64,000 nt of DNA from Solimonas terrae (GTDB taxonomy: Bacteria; Pseudomonadota; Gammaproteobacteria; Nevskiales; Nevskiaceae): positions 310,001 through 374,000 of the forward strand of contig NZ_JAAMOW010000004.1 in assembly GCF_011067135.1 (NCBI RefSeq), in the 5' to 3' direction. The notes beneath the pieces were generated by a model. The model had not been told where the DNA came from and did no database searches. It was given only the letters and a program-made list of their open reading frames with translations. A program made the position numbers and the translations under genes. Positions within the stretch are counted from its first letter, which is position 1, and each line of letters starts with the position of its first letter. Of this stretch, positions 1-8,379 are shown piece by piece.

Positions 1-67
1 CTCCGCGGTCGGATGACCGCTGCTACCGGCCAGAGGCCCACGAAATCCAGAGTATAGGAAATCCGTC

Positions 68-613
68 TTACCCGCGATGCGCAAGGGTGAGGAACTCCTC
101 GCGGGTGCGGTGATCTTCACGGAAGCGGCCGAGCATCACCGAAGTGACCATCGTCGAATTCTGCTTCTGCACGCCGCGCATCATCGCGCACAAATGCTGC
201 GCTTCGATGACGACACCGACGCCGTGCGCGCCGGTCACGGTCTGGATGCAGGTGCCGATCTGCTGCGTCAGGTTTTCCTGGATCTGCAGACGGCGCGCGA
301 ACATGTCGACGATGCGCGGAATCTTCGACAGGCCGATGACCTTGCCGGACGGCAGGTAGGCGACATGCGCCTTGCCGATGAACGGCAGCAGGTGGTGCTC
401 GCACAGCGAATACAGCTCGATGTTGCGGACGATCACCATCTCGTCGTTGCTCGATTCGAACACCGCGCCGTTGACGATCTCCTCGACGTCCTGCTCGTAA
501 CCCTGGGTCAGGAATTCCATCGCCTTGGCCGCGCGCAGCGGCGTGCGCAGCAGGCCTTCGCGCTCCGGGTTTTCGCCGATCGACTCGATGATCGCGCGGA
601 AATGCTCTTCCAT
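68..613 (-). CDS. folE: GTP cyclohydrolase I
   Basis: Cytosolic enzyme converting GTP to 7,8-dihydroneopterin triphosphate, the entry step of folate synthesis. The 181-residue product shows the family's zinc-site segments: [10 protein letters not shown] (Cys71, His74) and [11 protein letters not shown] (His140, Cys142), plus the conserved GLSKIPRIV and CIQTVTG stretches; zinc ligands are inferred as Cys71, His74 and Cys142. The start is placed at ATG 613 because family members begin close to the first helix ([10 protein letters not shown]) and because a -10-like GATAAT lies at 652-647; an in-frame GTG at 646 would lie upstream of the expected transcript start. It diverges from parB across about 134 bp. 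Only a weak ribosome site (GAGAAG) precedes the ATG. Length is normal for the compact bacterial form. Confidence 0.96.
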   Translation of the reverse strand: MEEHFRAIIESIGENPEREGLLRTPLRAAKAMEFLTQGYEQDVEEIVNGAVFESSNDEMVIVRNIELYSLCEHHLLPFIGKAHVAYLPSGKVIGLSKIPRIVDMFARRLQIQENLTQQIGTCIQTVTGAHGVGVVIEAQHLCAMMRGVQKQNSTMVTSVMLGRFREDHRTREEFLTLAHRG

Positions 614-646
614 GGTCTGTCCGTCTTCTCGTTGTTCTCCCCGCAC

Positions 647-652
647 ATTATC
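647..652 (-). promoter_or_regulatory. Candidate -10 box for folE
   Basis: GATAAT on the minus strand matches the sigma-70 -10 consensus at 5 of 6 positions. It would start RNA about 28 nt upstream of the preferred folE ATG. No convincing -35 box sits 16-18 bp upstream, so support is limited to this hexamer and its position. Confidence 0.3.
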
Positions 653-735
653 TCATGCGCCGCGCGGCCGACGTGCGCCGGCCGCAGGATGGTCACGGAG
701 ACGTAAAAATTCCGCGGCGGTACAGCGGCAGGGAT

Positions 736-741
736 TAAAAT
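736..741 (+). promoter_or_regulatory. Candidate -10 box immediately before parB
   Basis: TAAAAT lies only 6 nt before the parB ATG at 748. If used, transcription would begin at or next to the start codon and parB mRNA would be leaderless; no good Shine-Dalgarno sequence lies at the usual distance (CAGGGA is 14 nt away). No -35 hexamer is evident, so this is tentative. Confidence 0.25.
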
Positions 742-747
742 GCCGGC

Positions 748-1548
748 ATGAGTCGCAAGCGCCCCAGCGGCGAAATCCGTGATGTCCCGATCGACCTGAT
801 CCGCCCCGGCAGCCAGCAGGCGCGCCGGCACTTCGACGCGGACGCCTTGCGCGAGCTGGCCGAGAGCATTCGCGAGTCCGGCGTCGTGCAGCCGATCGTC
901 CTGCGCACGCGGGTCTGGGGTTACGAGCTGCTCGCCGGCGAACGTCGCTGGCGCGCGGCGCAGCAGGCCGGCCTGCACGAGATGCCGGCAATCATTCGCG
1001 ACGATCTGTCCGATACCGAAGCCTTCGTGCTCGGCCTGATCGAAAACCTGCAGCGCGAATCGCTGACGCCGATGGAAACCGCTGCCGGCCTGAAGCGGCT
1101 CGGCGAACTGTTCGATCTCAAGCACGCGGCGATCGGCGAGCGCATCGGCAAGTCGCGCGAGTACGTCACCAACTATCTGCGCCTGCTCAATCTGGTGCCC
1201 GATGTCGCCAAGCTGGTCAACGAAGGACACATCCTGCTCGGCCACGCCAAGGTGCTGGCCGGCGTGCCGTTCGAGCAGCAGCTCGGCTGGGCCGACGAGA
1301 TCATCCGTCACAAGCTGACGGTGCGCGGCCTCGAACAGCGCATCGCGGCCACGCGCGACAAGCTGGTCGTGTTCCGGCCGGGCAAGCCGACCGACTGGCA
1401 GGTGCTGGAGCGCGATCTGTCCGACCATCTCGCGTGCCCGGTGATCGTGACAGCCGACAAGGCCGGCAAGGGCGAGCTGCGCGTCAAGTTCCACTCGCTG
1501 GACGAGCTCGACGGCGTGCTCGCGAAGATCGGGTATGTCGCGCACTGA
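748..1548 (+). CDS. ParB/Spo0J-family partition protein, orphan
   Basis: ParB-type CTP-binding DNA clamp protein. The N-terminal ParB/Sulfiredoxin-fold domain carries GERRWRAA (residues 64-71) and ENLQRESLTPMETA (99-112), the CTP-binding and loading motifs; a helix-turn-helix follows at about 125-150 and LGHAKVLAG at 164-172. At 266 residues it is slightly short. Two things set it apart from a housekeeping ParB: no parA lies beside it, and the N-terminus (MSRKRPSGEIRDVPID) lacks the LGxGLxAL-like ParA-contact motif. No parS-like palindrome was seen nearby. It is probably a second ParB-like protein and not the chromosome-segregation ParB; its actual DNA target is unknown. Confidence 0.85.
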   Translation: MSRKRPSGEIRDVPIDLIRPGSQQARRHFDADALRELAESIRESGVVQPIVLRTRVWGYELLAGERRWRAAQQAGLHEMPAIIRDDLSDTEAFVLGLIENLQRESLTPMETAAGLKRLGELFDLKHAAIGERIGKSREYVTNYLRLLNLVPDVAKLVNEGHILLGHAKVLAGVPFEQQLGWADEIIRHKLTVRGLEQRIAATRDKLVVFRPGKPTDWQVLERDLSDHLACPVIVTADKAGKGELRVKFHSLDELDGVLAKIGYVAH

Positions 1549-1560
1549 CATGCGACTGAC

Positions 1561-1595
1561 TTATTCCCAGAATCCGGGGACAAGCCTGTGGATAG
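1561..1595. other. Pair of DnaA-box-like sequences between parB and ygjP
   Basis: TTATTCCCA (1561-1569) matches the DnaA box TTATCCACA at 7 of 9 positions, and TGTGGATAG (1587-1595) matches the inverted box at 8 of 9. They face each other across 17 bp in the 128-bp parB/ygjP gap. A working origin would need more boxes and an AT-rich unwinding element, neither of which is visible. Confidence 0.3.
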
Positions 1596-1676
1596 ATGGC
1601 GCATGAAGATGCCGATAGTCCGCCCTGAAGCGCCTGTCGAGCGTCACGGCCACTTTTTGGTCGCAGCCGCCGCGCC

Positions 1677-2429
1677 ATGAACGAGACGGATCGCCAGATC
1701 GAGCTGTTCCGCGAGGACTACACGCTGACCGAGCGGGTCAGCGCCAAGGCCCGCAACATCCGCATCGAAGTGCGGCCCGATCGCAGCGTGTCGCTGATCT
1801 ATCCGCGCTGGGTGGCGCGCGCCGAGGCCGTGGCGTTCTTCCGTACGCGCGAAGCCTGGGTGCGCAGCAAGCTGCTGGAGCTGGCGCTGCAGAGCTCGGC
1901 GCATCCGGCGCCGGCCCGCCTGCGCTGGGACGGCAGCGACCGGCTGCTGCTGCGCGGCCGCGAGCTGCCGCTGAGACTCGAAGCGGCGCGGCTGCGGCGG
2001 GCGGCGGTGCGCTTCGAAACGGATCGCGTCGTCGTGCTGGCGGCGCCGGCGGACGGGCAGACCGCGAAACTCGATGTCGCCCTGCGTCAGGCGCTGATCC
2101 ATAAGGCCCGGCTCGATGCGCGCACGCATCTGGACGCTGCCGCTGCGCCGCTCGGTGTCGTCTACCGCGAGCTGCGCATCAATGACCCTCAGACGCAGTG
2201 GGGCAGCTGCAATCCGGGCGCCGTGATCTGCCTGTCGTGGCGGCTGGTGATGGCGCCGGTCGAGGTGTTCCGCTACGTCGCGGTGCACGAGCTCTGTCAT
2301 CTGATGCACATGGACCATTCGTCCCGTTTCTGGGCGCTGGTCGAGCGGCAGATGCCGGATTTCGAGCAGCACAAACGCTGGCTGCGCGACCGCGGGCACC
2401 AGCTGCACGGCTGGCTGATGCGTGACTGA
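1677..2429 (+). CDS. YgjP-like zinc metallopeptidase-fold protein (DUF45)
   Basis: Predicted metal-dependent hydrolase of the YgjP/DUF45 (WLM-like gluzincin) family. The 250-residue protein contains AVHELCHLMHMDHSSRFW, i.e. HExxH (His204, Glu205, His208) with a likely third zinc ligand at His214, and the family's WGSC motif (175-178) upstream. No signal peptide or membrane segment is seen, so it should act in the cytoplasm. Substrate is unknown for the family. It stands alone: 128 bp after parB and 121 bp before the CBS gene. ATG 1677 follows CGCCGCGCC with no clear ribosome site; the next methionine is well inside the domain, so this start is kept. Confidence 0.88.
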   Translation: MNETDRQIELFREDYTLTERVSAKARNIRIEVRPDRSVSLIYPRWVARAEAVAFFRTREAWVRSKLLELALQSSAHPAPARLRWDGSDRLLLRGRELPLRLEAARLRRAAVRFETDRVVVLAAPADGQTAKLDVALRQALIHKARLDARTHLDAAAAPLGVVYRELRINDPQTQWGSCNPGAVICLSWRLVMAPVEVFRYVAVHELCHLMHMDHSSRFWALVERQMPDFEQHKRWLRDRGHQLHGWLMRD

Positions 2430-2550
2430 GTCGACAATGTCGCGGCATTTTCGCGCAGCGCCTGACACATAAATCAGCGTAGGCTTGAGCGGTCGTCAAG
2501 CAGCCGGTATCGTCCACCGGCAGAAGCGCACGGCGGTCGAGGAGAGCGAT

Positions 2551-2955
2551 ATGGCCACGCTGGAAAAAGTCTGTGTTCGTGATTACATGAGCTCCAGGCT
2601 GATGACGTTCACGCCGGAAATGGAAGTGATGAACGCGGTGCACCAGCTGGTCAAGAGCGGCCACTCGGGGGCGCCCGTAGTTGACGCCAGCGGCAAGCTG
2701 GTCGGCATGCTCTCGGAGCGCGATTGCCTGCAGATCGCGATGGTCGCCGCGCAGGACACTTGCGTGGCCGGGCCGATCAGCCAGTACATGAGTACCACGG
2801 TCGAAACGGTCAGCTCCGACACGAGCCTGACCCACCTCGCGGGGCTGTTCATCAACAACAGCCACTTCCGGCGTTATCCGGTCGTCGACGACGGCAAGCT
2901 GGTCGGTCAGATCTCGCGCTCCGACGTGTTGCGCGCGATCAGCCACTGCTGCTGA
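2551..2955 (+). CDS. Tandem CBS-domain protein
   Basis: A 134-residue stand-alone CBS pair: CBS1 at about 10-65 (VRDYMSSRLMTFTP ... VDASGKLVGMLSERDCL) and CBS2 at about 77-130 (ISQYMSTTVETVSSD ... VDDGKLVGQISRSDVL). Such Bateman modules usually bind adenine nucleotides and regulate a partner; the partner is not evident here. ATG 2551 is chosen because GGAG lies 7 nt upstream and the first domain starts directly after it; an in-frame TTG at 2485 has no support. A perfect 16-bp hairpin follows the stop codon by 10 bp. Ends in an unusual HCC tail. Confidence 0.9.
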   Translation: MATLEKVCVRDYMSSRLMTFTPEMEVMNAVHQLVKSGHSGAPVVDASGKLVGMLSERDCLQIAMVAAQDTCVAGPISQYMSTTVETVSSDTSLTHLAGLFINNSHFRRYPVVDDGKLVGQISRSDVLRAISHCC

Positions 2956-2965
2956 CGGCGGGCAA

Positions 2966-3001
2966 GGCAAAGGCCCTCTCGTTCACGAGAGGGCCTTTGC
3001 C
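2966..3001. terminator. 16-bp perfect hairpin between convergent genes
   Basis: Arms at 2966-2981 and 2986-3001 pair perfectly around a TTCA loop, between the CBS gene (+) and the alanine-rich exported-protein gene (-), whose stop lies 18 bp beyond. No long T-run follows on either strand (only TTT inside the right arm), so it is probably a bidirectional terminator or RNA-stabilising hairpin. Confidence 0.75.
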
Positions 3002-3018
3002 TGCAAGCAATGGCGTGC

Positions 3019-3456
3019 CTACTGCGCGCCGACTTTGGCATCCGCGTCGACGCTGACGCCGGTGGTCGCGGCGTCGGCCGTGCCGTGCACCACACCGCCG
3101 ACAGCGCCACCGACGGCGCCGAGCGCCGAACCGGTCGCGGCGGCCGCCGACTTGGCGACATGCCTGGTCTTGTGTGCGGCGGTCTTTGCACCCGCCTTGA
3201 CCTTGGCGCCGGTCGCGGCGGCGGCATCGCCGGCCTTGGCAACGCCGGCCTGTGCGTCGACCTTCGCTTCATGGCCCATTTCGGCGCCGGCAGCCTTGAT
3301 GCTGTCGGTGGTCGTGGCGGCGCTGGCGTCGGCATCGGCGCTGGCTGCGGGTGCCGCCTCGACATGCGCGCCGACATCGACGCTGGCGGCAAATGCGGGG
3401 CCGCTCATCGCGGCTGCGGCGGCAATGAGGGCGAGGGCTGAAAGGCGGTATTTCAT
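3019..3456 (-). CDS. Small alanine-rich exported protein
   Basis: A 145-residue protein with a clear signal peptide (MKYRLSALALIAAAAAMSGPAFA-S, cleavage after AFA). The mature part is dominated by Ala, Gly, Lys, Val and Asp, with repeated AxAKVxA-type stretches and a glycine-rich segment (GSALGAVGGAVGGVV) resembling a glycine-zipper. Function is not recognisable; periplasmic or envelope-associated location is inferred. ATG 3456 is chosen since it begins the signal peptide and has GGAG 8 nt upstream. The DUF3617 gene lies 70 bp upstream on the same strand, so the two may be co-transcribed. Low complexity makes homology by composition misleading. Confidence 0.7.
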   Translation of the reverse strand: MKYRLSALALIAAAAAMSGPAFAASVDVGAHVEAAPAASADADASAATTTDSIKAAGAEMGHEAKVDAQAGVAKAGDAAAATGAKVKAGAKTAAHKTRHVAKSAAAATGSALGAVGGAVGGVVHGTADAATTGVSVDADAKVGAQ

Positions 3457-3526
3457 GGCATCACTCCGGTGGAAGGCTGGCGATTCTGGAATGCGACACT
3501 GAACCGGTTCTGAACCGGCCGGATCT

Positions 3527-4024
3527 CTATTGCGGGCAGGGCCCGACATACTGGCCCGTCATGTTCTGCGTCATGTCGAGCGGCCTGCCGTCATCGCCGG
3601 TACCGGTCATGTGCGTGGTGGCGGTCATCGTGTCGCCGCTGTACGTCGCCGTCCCGACGGCATCCATCTTGCCCTTGGGGGTATCGCAGGTGGACGACCA
3701 GTCGACCGTGCCGCCGTGGCGATCCATCTTGGTGATCTTGCAGTGTTCCTTGCCGTTTTCCTGGTGCGGGACCAGATCCTTCTCGGTCAGGCAGCGCTCG
3801 AAATTCATGGTCATGGTGTTGCCGTTGAACTGCGGCATCCGCGACCGGACTTCCGGGGGCAGCTCCGACGCATCGAAGTTTTTCATCTCCGGTGGCATCG
3901 GCATGCCGTCCATCTTCATCGTATAGCGCCATTGCCCTTCGTGGACGCCGGCATCCGCGAACGCAGCACTGGCGATCGGGATCAGCAGGCTTGCCGCCAG
4001 CAGCGGCGCGACGCGCTTGCGCAT
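3527..4024 (-). CDS. DUF3617 family exported protein
   Basis: A 165-residue periplasmic protein with a signal peptide (MRKRVAPLLAASLLIPIASAAFA). The mature part shows the DUF3617 pattern: GQWRYTMKMDGMPMPPEM near the start, then CLTEKDLVP, HCKITKM, WSSTCDTPKGKM and a terminal GPC. The four cysteines (in CLT, HCK, TCD, GPC) could form disulfides. Family function is unknown. ATG 4024 has a strong AGGGGGA ribosome site. It is the first gene of a likely two-gene minus-strand unit with the alanine-rich protein downstream. Confidence 0.85.
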   Translation of the reverse strand: MRKRVAPLLAASLLIPIASAAFADAGVHEGQWRYTMKMDGMPMPPEMKNFDASELPPEVRSRMPQFNGNTMTMNFERCLTEKDLVPHQENGKEHCKITKMDRHGGTVDWSSTCDTPKGKMDAVGTATYSGDTMTATTHMTGTGDDGRPLDMTQNMTGQYVGPCPQ

Positions 4025-4104
4025 GAGAATTCCCCCTAATCGTTGCGTGGGAATTCATCATCGGTCGCGCATGGCGAGGGCGCAAGTGGCCGGCGTCCGG
4101 ACAC

Positions 4105-4143
4105 AAAAAAAGGGCTCTCTCGGGGGGGGATGAGAGAGCCCTT
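4105..4143 (-). terminator. Rho-independent terminator of mnmG
   Basis: Arms 4110-4121 and 4132-4143 form a perfect 12-bp stem. On the minus strand the stem is followed by seven U (A-run 4105-4111 on the plus strand). It lies 88 bp past the mnmG stop and faces the right way to end mnmG transcripts before the DUF3617 promoter region. Confidence 0.88.
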
Positions 4144-4179
4144 CGGGGCGTCCTGCTGGGGGGATGCAGGACTTGGGGG
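4122..4179 (+). other. Four G-tracts, possible G-quadruplex, with second hairpin
   Basis: The plus strand has G-runs of 8 (4122-4129), 4 (4145-4148), 6 (4158-4163) and 5 (4175-4179). The first and third are the loops of two hairpins; the second hairpin pairs 4150-4156 with 4166-4172 (7 bp). Long linkers (9-15 nt) make quadruplex folding uncertain. Confidence 0.35.
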
Positions 4180-4231
4180 ACTGGCCTTGGCTAGCAAGAT
4201 ACCGTCAGGCCCTGAATCGAAAATGAACCGT

Positions 4232-6121
4232 TCAGGCGGAACGCCGCAACTGCCCGATTTTCTTCAGATGAACGAGCAGCAGCGACACCGCCGCCGGGGT
4301 CACGCCCGAAATCCGGCCGGCCTGGGCGACGGTTTCCGGGCGGTGTTCGGCCAGCTTCAGGCGTACTTCATTGGACAGGCCGGTAACCGCCACGTAGTCC
4401 AGATCGAGCGGAAGTCGCGCGTCTTCGTAGCGGCGCACGCGATCGATCTCGAACTGCTGGCGTTCGATGTAGCCGGCGTACTTGGCCTGCACTTCGACCT
4501 GTTCGGCGACCTGCGGATCGATGTCGGCCGGCGCCAGTTCCAGTGTCTGCAGCAGCGCGTAACTGCCTTCCGGGCGGCGCAGCAGATCACGCGCCGAGGC
4601 GCCGCTGTCGACCGGCGCGGCGCCAAAATGTTCGGTGAACGCGGGCTGCGCCAGCTGCGCCGGCTTCAGCCAGAGTGCGTCGATGCGGCTGCGTTCGGCG
4701 TCGATTGCGTCGCGCTTGCGTGCAAAGGCGTCCCAGCGCAGGTCGTCGACCAGGCCGAGTTCGCGGCCCTGGGCGGTCAGGCGCAGATCGGCATTGTCTT
4801 CGCGCAGCAGCAGGCGGTGTTCGGCGCGCGACGTGAACATGCGGTACGGCTCGGTGGTGCCGCGCGTGGTCAGGTCGTCGATCAGCACGCCGATGTAGGC
4901 CTCGTGGCGCTGCGGCGTCCAGGCTTCGCGACCCTGCACCTGCAGCGCGGCATTGAGTCCGGCCAGCAGACCCTGCGCCGCGGCCTCCTCGTAGCCGGTC
5001 GTGCCATTGATCTGGCCGGCGAAATAGAGGCCGTCAATGAGCTTGGTTTCCAGCGAACGCTTGAGATCGCGCGGATCGAAGTAGTCGTATTCGATCGCGT
5101 AGCCGGGACGCGTGATGCGCGCCGCTTCGAGGCCGCGGATCGTGCGCACGAAGCGTTCCTGGATGTCGTACGGCAGCGAAGTCGAAATGCCGTTCGGATA
5201 GATCTCGCGCGTGTTCAGGCCTTCCGGTTCGAGGAACACCTGATGGCTGTCCTTGCCGGCAAAACGGTTGACCTTGTCTTCGACGCTAGGGCAGTAGCGC
5301 GGGCCGACACCTTCGATGACGCCCGTGAACATCGGCGAACGATCGAAGCCGCTGCGGATGATCGCGTGCGTCTCGGCATTGGTCGCGGTCAGATGGCAGG
5401 GTATCTGGCGCGGATGATCGGCGCGGCAGCCAAGAAACGAGAACACCGGCGTCGGCATGTCGCCCGGCTGCGGCGTCAGCACATCCCAGTCGATCGTGCG
5501 GCCGTCCAGCCGTGGCGGCGTGCCGGTCTTCAGGCGACCGACACGTGGATGCAGCTCGCGCAGGCGCGTGGCGAGCGCATTGCTGGGCGGATCGCCGGCG
5601 CGTCCGCCCTGATGGTTTTCCATGCCGACATGAATGCGACCGCCGAGGAAGGTGCCGGTGGTCAGCACCACGGCCGGGGCGTGGAATCTGAGGCCGAGCC
5701 GGGTGACGATGCCGCGCACCGCTCCGCCTTCCACGATCAGGTCTTCGACCTCCTGCTGGAACAGCGTCAGGTTCGGCTGGTTTTCCAGTGCTTCGCGCAC
5801 GGCCCACTTGTAGAGCATGCGGTCGGCTTGCGCGCGCGTGGCGCGCACCGCGGGACCTTTCGAGCCGTTGAGAATGCGGAACTGGATGCCGGCGCGATCG
5901 GCAGCGCGCGCCATCAGGCCGCCGAGCGCGTCGATTTCCTTGACCAGATGGCCCTTGCCGATGCCGCCGATCGCCGGATTGCACGACATCTGGCCCAGCG
6001 TTTCGATCGACTGCGTGACCAGCAGCGTGCGACAGCCCATGCGCGCCGGCGCGAGCGCCGCTTCGGTGCCGGCATGGCCGCCGCCGATGACGATGACGTC
6101 AAAATGATGAAGGTCCGGCAT
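4232..6121 (-). CDS. mnmG: tRNA uridine-5-carboxymethylaminomethyl modification enzyme MnmG (GidA)
   Basis: FAD-dependent partner of MnmE that installs carboxymethylaminomethyl groups on U34 of tRNAs reading split codon boxes. The 629-residue protein starts with the dinucleotide-binding motif [14 protein letters not shown] (about 9-22), followed by family signatures [60 protein letters not shown] and [17 protein letters not shown]. Length equals the family norm. The usual downstream rsmG-parA-parB genes are absent; instead it ends at an intrinsic terminator. ATG 6121 has no clear Shine-Dalgarno. A long open frame on the opposite strand is a GC artefact. Confidence 0.98.
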   Translation of the reverse strand: MPDLHHFDVIVIGGGHAGTEAALAPARMGCRTLLVTQSIETLGQMSCNPAIGGIGKGHLVKEIDALGGLMARAADRAGIQFRILNGSKGPAVRATRAQADRMLYKWAVREALENQPNLTLFQQEVEDLIVEGGAVRGIVTRLGLRFHAPAVVLTTGTFLGGRIHVGMENHQGGRAGDPPSNALATRLRELHPRVGRLKTGTPPRLDGRTIDWDVLTPQPGDMPTPVFSFLGCRADHPRQIPCHLTATNAETHAIIRSGFDRSPMFTGVIEGVGPRYCPSVEDKVNRFAGKDSHQVFLEPEGLNTREIYPNGISTSLPYDIQERFVRTIRGLEAARITRPGYAIEYDYFDPRDLKRSLETKLIDGLYFAGQINGTTGYEEAAAQGLLAGLNAALQVQGREAWTPQRHEAYIGVLIDDLTTRGTTEPYRMFTSRAEHRLLLREDNADLRLTAQGRELGLVDDLRWDAFARKRDAIDAERSRIDALWLKPAQLAQPAFTEHFGAAPVDSGASARDLLRRPEGSYALLQTLELAPADIDPQVAEQVEVQAKYAGYIERQQFEIDRVRRYEDARLPLDLDYVAVTGLSNEVRLKLAEHRPETVAQAGRISGVTPAAVSLLLVHLKKIGQLRRSA

Positions 6122-6196
6122 GATGCAAAAGGAGTCCGCGAAGGGCGCGGATTCTACGCCGAAACCGTTGTCGTCGGGCAGAAATTGCCCATCGGT

Positions 6197-6610
6197 CTAC
6201 GGCAGTGGCTCACCATCGGCGTCGACGAATTCGCGCCGCGCCGCGGCGCTGTTCAGGCGCGCCGCCGAATAGTGTCGCGCCAGCAGGCCGCGCGCGTCGA
6301 CAAACAGTTCCCGATGCAGCGCCGCGAACGCCGGCCAGTCCAGTTCCGGGCGCACGCGCCGACGCGCGTCGATCAGGCGCAGCAGCGCGACGCTCAGCGT
6401 GTGATGGTACTTGTCGCTGGCGCCGAGCCCGGCGACGTACGTGCGCAGCAGATTGCAGAACCGTGCTTCGCCGGCGGCGCGGCCATCTGCATCGCGCAAG
6501 CACAGCCAGGCGACGCGCACATGATTTTCGTGATCGAAGCGGGCCGCCGGCAGGCTGCCATCGGCGAGACCGGCGAGCAGTTCGCGATCGTCGATGTGCG
6601 CCGGCGTCAC
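6197..6610 (-). CDS. Uncharacterised protein with HxxH and YHHT motifs
   Basis: A 137-residue soluble protein not assigned to a named function. Visible motifs are FDHENHVRVAWLCL (His27, His30, Trp35) and KYHHTLSVALLRL (68-80). The spacing HxxHxxxAW plus YHxT recalls small uncharacterised proteins with an HxxHxxxAxxYL...YHET pattern, suggesting a metal or small-ligand site; this is recollection, not a search. It starts at GTG 6610 just one base after the TGA of the Mpo1-like gene, so translation is very probably coupled. No ATG is available near the N-terminus. Cytosolic by absence of signal or TM segments. Confidence 0.7.
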   Translation of the reverse strand: MTPAHIDDRELLAGLADGSLPAARFDHENHVRVAWLCLRDADGRAAGEARFCNLLRTYVAGLGASDKYHHTLSVALLRLIDARRRVRPELDWPAFAALHRELFVDARGLLARHYSAARLNSAAARREFVDADGEPLP

Positions 6611-6611
6611 T

Positions 6612-6920
6612 TCAGAACGGCAGTCTGCCGATCAGCGTTTCCCACCACATGCGCCAGTCGCCGGCGAACGAGTAGAACGGGTGCGAGAACGTTGCCGGCC
6701 GGTTTTTCTCGAAGAAGAAGTGGCCCACCCAGGCGAAGCCGTAGCCGGCGATCAATGCGGCGAGGAAGTACCACCAGATGCCTTTGGCGAGGCCGAACGC
6801 GAAGCAGGCCAGCGCCAGGCAGCTGCCGATGAAATGCAGGCGCCGCGCGGTCGTGTTGGCGTGCTCGGACAGGTAGAACGAGTAGAACTCGGCAAACGAA
6901 TTGAACTGCGACTCGGCCAT
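6612..6920 (-). CDS. Mpo1-like (DUF962) integral membrane protein
   Basis: A 102-residue protein of the DUF962/YGL010w family; the yeast member Mpo1 is an Fe(II)-dependent dioxygenase in 2-hydroxy fatty acid alpha-oxidation. Conserved elements: FYLSEHANTTARRLHFIGS (His20, His29), WVGHFFFEKNRPATFSHP (His67, His80) and FAGDWRMWWE. Two to three hydrophobic segments lie at about 31-47 and 50-68. ATG 6920 has a GGGGGTT ribosome site. The downstream GTG-started gene overlaps its stop region, forming a two-gene unit. Function in bacteria is inferred only from the family. Confidence 0.85.
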   Translation of the reverse strand: MAESQFNSFAEFYSFYLSEHANTTARRLHFIGSCLALACFAFGLAKGIWWYFLAALIAGYGFAWVGHFFFEKNRPATFSHPFYSFAGDWRMWWETLIGRLPF

Positions 6921-7021
6921 CTTGTAACCCCCATCGGCGATGCGGCGAAGTATAGGCGCGTTCGCCGCTTGTCGCCGCTATGCTAGCGGCCGGTCATGGC
7001 GTTCTGCGACAGGAGCGGTCG

Positions 7022-7477
7022 GTGAAGCGAGGCGAGGCGACGGATTTGCCGGTGCTGGGCTGGCGTGAATGGCTGGCGTTGCCGGAGCTGGGGATCGCCA
7101 GAATCAAGGCCAAGGTCGATACCGGCGCACGCTCGTCGGCCCTGCACGCAACGACGATCGAAACGCTGGACAACGGCCGTGTGCGTTTTTCGCTGCAGCC
7201 GCTGCAGAAATCGACGGACGAACAATGGTGCGAAGCCGAACTGATCGATCGGCGCTGGGTGACGGACTCCGGCGGTCACCGTGAACTGCGTCCGTTCATC
7301 AGCACCGCGATCCTGCTCGGTGGCGAGCGCTGGAATGTCGAGGTCTCGCTGAGCGCGCGGCATGCTCTGCGCTTCCGCATGCTGCTGGGCCGCACGGCGA
7401 TCGCCGGGCGCTTCGCGGTCGATCCGGCGGCCAGCTTCGTGCAGGGTCGCATCCGTCGGCCGAAGGTGGCGGCATGA
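7022..7477 (+). CDS. Retropepsin-like protease (RimB-like, PF05618)
   Basis: Member of the family annotated as ATP-dependent zinc protease (PF05618), whose core motif [15 protein letters not shown] (Asp-Thr-Gly at 33-35) looks like a retropepsin aspartyl site. The 151-residue form starts at GTG 7022 with AGGAG 6 nt upstream (7011-7015); an upstream in-frame ATG at 6980 lacks a ribosome site. [24 protein letters not shown] and [12 protein letters not shown] are further conserved stretches. It overlaps rimK by 4 bp (ATGA). In Pseudomonas fluorescens a homologue, RimB, is encoded next to RimK and has been linked to RimK-dependent S6 glutamylation; the same pairing here suggests a shared role. 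Confidence 0.85.
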   Translation: MKRGEATDLPVLGWREWLALPELGIARIKAKVDTGARSSALHATTIETLDNGRVRFSLQPLQKSTDEQWCEAELIDRRWVTDSGGHRELRPFISTAILLGGERWNVEVSLSARHALRFRMLLGRTAIAGRFAVDPAASFVQGRIRRPKVAA

Positions 7478-8379
7478 AGATCGCGCTGCTGTCCCGCAAC
7501 CGCAGGCTGTATTCGACCCGGCGCCTGGTCGAGGCGGCCGAAGCGCGCGGCCACAAGGTGCAGGTCATCGACGTGCTGCGCTGCTACATGAATATCCAGC
7601 CGGGCAATCCGGAGATCTGGTACCGCGGCAAACGGCTCGAACGTTTCGATGCGGTGATCCCGCGCATCGGTGCGTCCGTGACGTTTTACGGCACGGCCGT
7701 CGTGCGCCAGTTCGAGATGCAGGATGTCTACACGCTCAACGAATCGGTGGCGATCGCGCGCGCGCGCGACAAGCTGCGCGCCCTGCAGTTGCTGGCGCGC
7801 AAGGGGGTCGGTCTGCCGCGCACCGCGTTCGCGCATGCGCCGGACGACACCGAAGGCGTGATGCAACTGGTGGGCGGCGCGCCGATGGTGATCAAACTGA
7901 TCGAGGGGACGCAGGGTGAGGGCGTGGTGCTGGCCGAGACCGCCAATGCCGCGTCATCGGTGATCGAGGCATTCCGCGGACTCGATGCGTATTTCCTGGT
8001 GCAGGAATTCGTCCGCGAAGCGCAGGGCTGCGACATCCGTTGCCTGGTGGTCGGCGACGAGGTGGTGGCGTCGATGCAGCGTACCGCCTGTTCCGGCGAG
8101 TTCCGCTCCAATCTGCACCGCGGCGGCAGCGCCAGCCCGGTCGAGATCACGCCCGCGGAACGGCGTACTGCGTTGCGCGCGGCGAAGATCATGGGACTCA
8201 ATGTGGCCGGCGTCGATCTGCTGCGGTCGGCGTCCGGGCCGATGGTCATGGAAGTCAATTCCTCGCCGGGGCTGGAAGGCATCGAGACCGCGTCCGGCAT
8301 CGACATCGCCGAGCGCATCATCGAGTTCATCGAAGGCCACGCGCAGCCGCGGGGTTCGCGCGGCAAGGCCAGGGGATGA
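7474..8379 (+). CDS. rimK: RimK-type alpha-L-glutamate ligase
   Basis: ATP-grasp ligase that adds glutamates to a carboxyl-terminal glutamate; in E. coli RimK acts on ribosomal protein S6. The 301-residue product matches family length, with the N-terminal [37 protein letters not shown], the ATP-grasp segment [30 protein letters not shown] and the metal-binding [14 protein letters not shown]. It shares a 4-bp overlap with the retropepsin-like gene upstream and another with the aspartoacylase-like gene downstream, so all three should be made together. Target protein cannot be read from the sequence. Confidence 0.95.
   Translation: MKIALLSRNRRLYSTRRLVEAAEARGHKVQVIDVLRCYMNIQPGNPEIWYRGKRLERFDAVIPRIGASVTFYGTAVVRQFEMQDVYTLNESVAIARARDKLRALQLLARKGVGLPRTAFAHAPDDTEGVMQLVGGAPMVIKLIEGTQGEGVVLAETANAASSVIEAFRGLDAYFLVQEFVREAQGCDIRCLVVGDEVVASMQRTACSGEFRSNLHRGGSASPVEITPAERRTALRAAKIMGLNVAGVDLLRSASGPMVMEVNSSPGLEGIETASGIDIAERIIEFIEGHAQPRGSRGKARG

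Noticed and set aside
613-646. GTG 646 as the folE start
   Set aside because: It would put 11 extra residues before the family start and lies upstream of the RNA start expected from the GATAAT box.
614-747. parS-like palindrome near the orphan ParB
   Set aside because: No close match to TGTTTCACGTGAAACA was found here or in the parB/ygjP gap.
4043-6832. A 929-codon open frame on the plus strand opposite mnmG
   Set aside because: mnmG is unmistakable on the other strand; the frame is low in recognisable motifs and rich in Arg/Ala/Gln, as expected from antisense of a high-GC gene.
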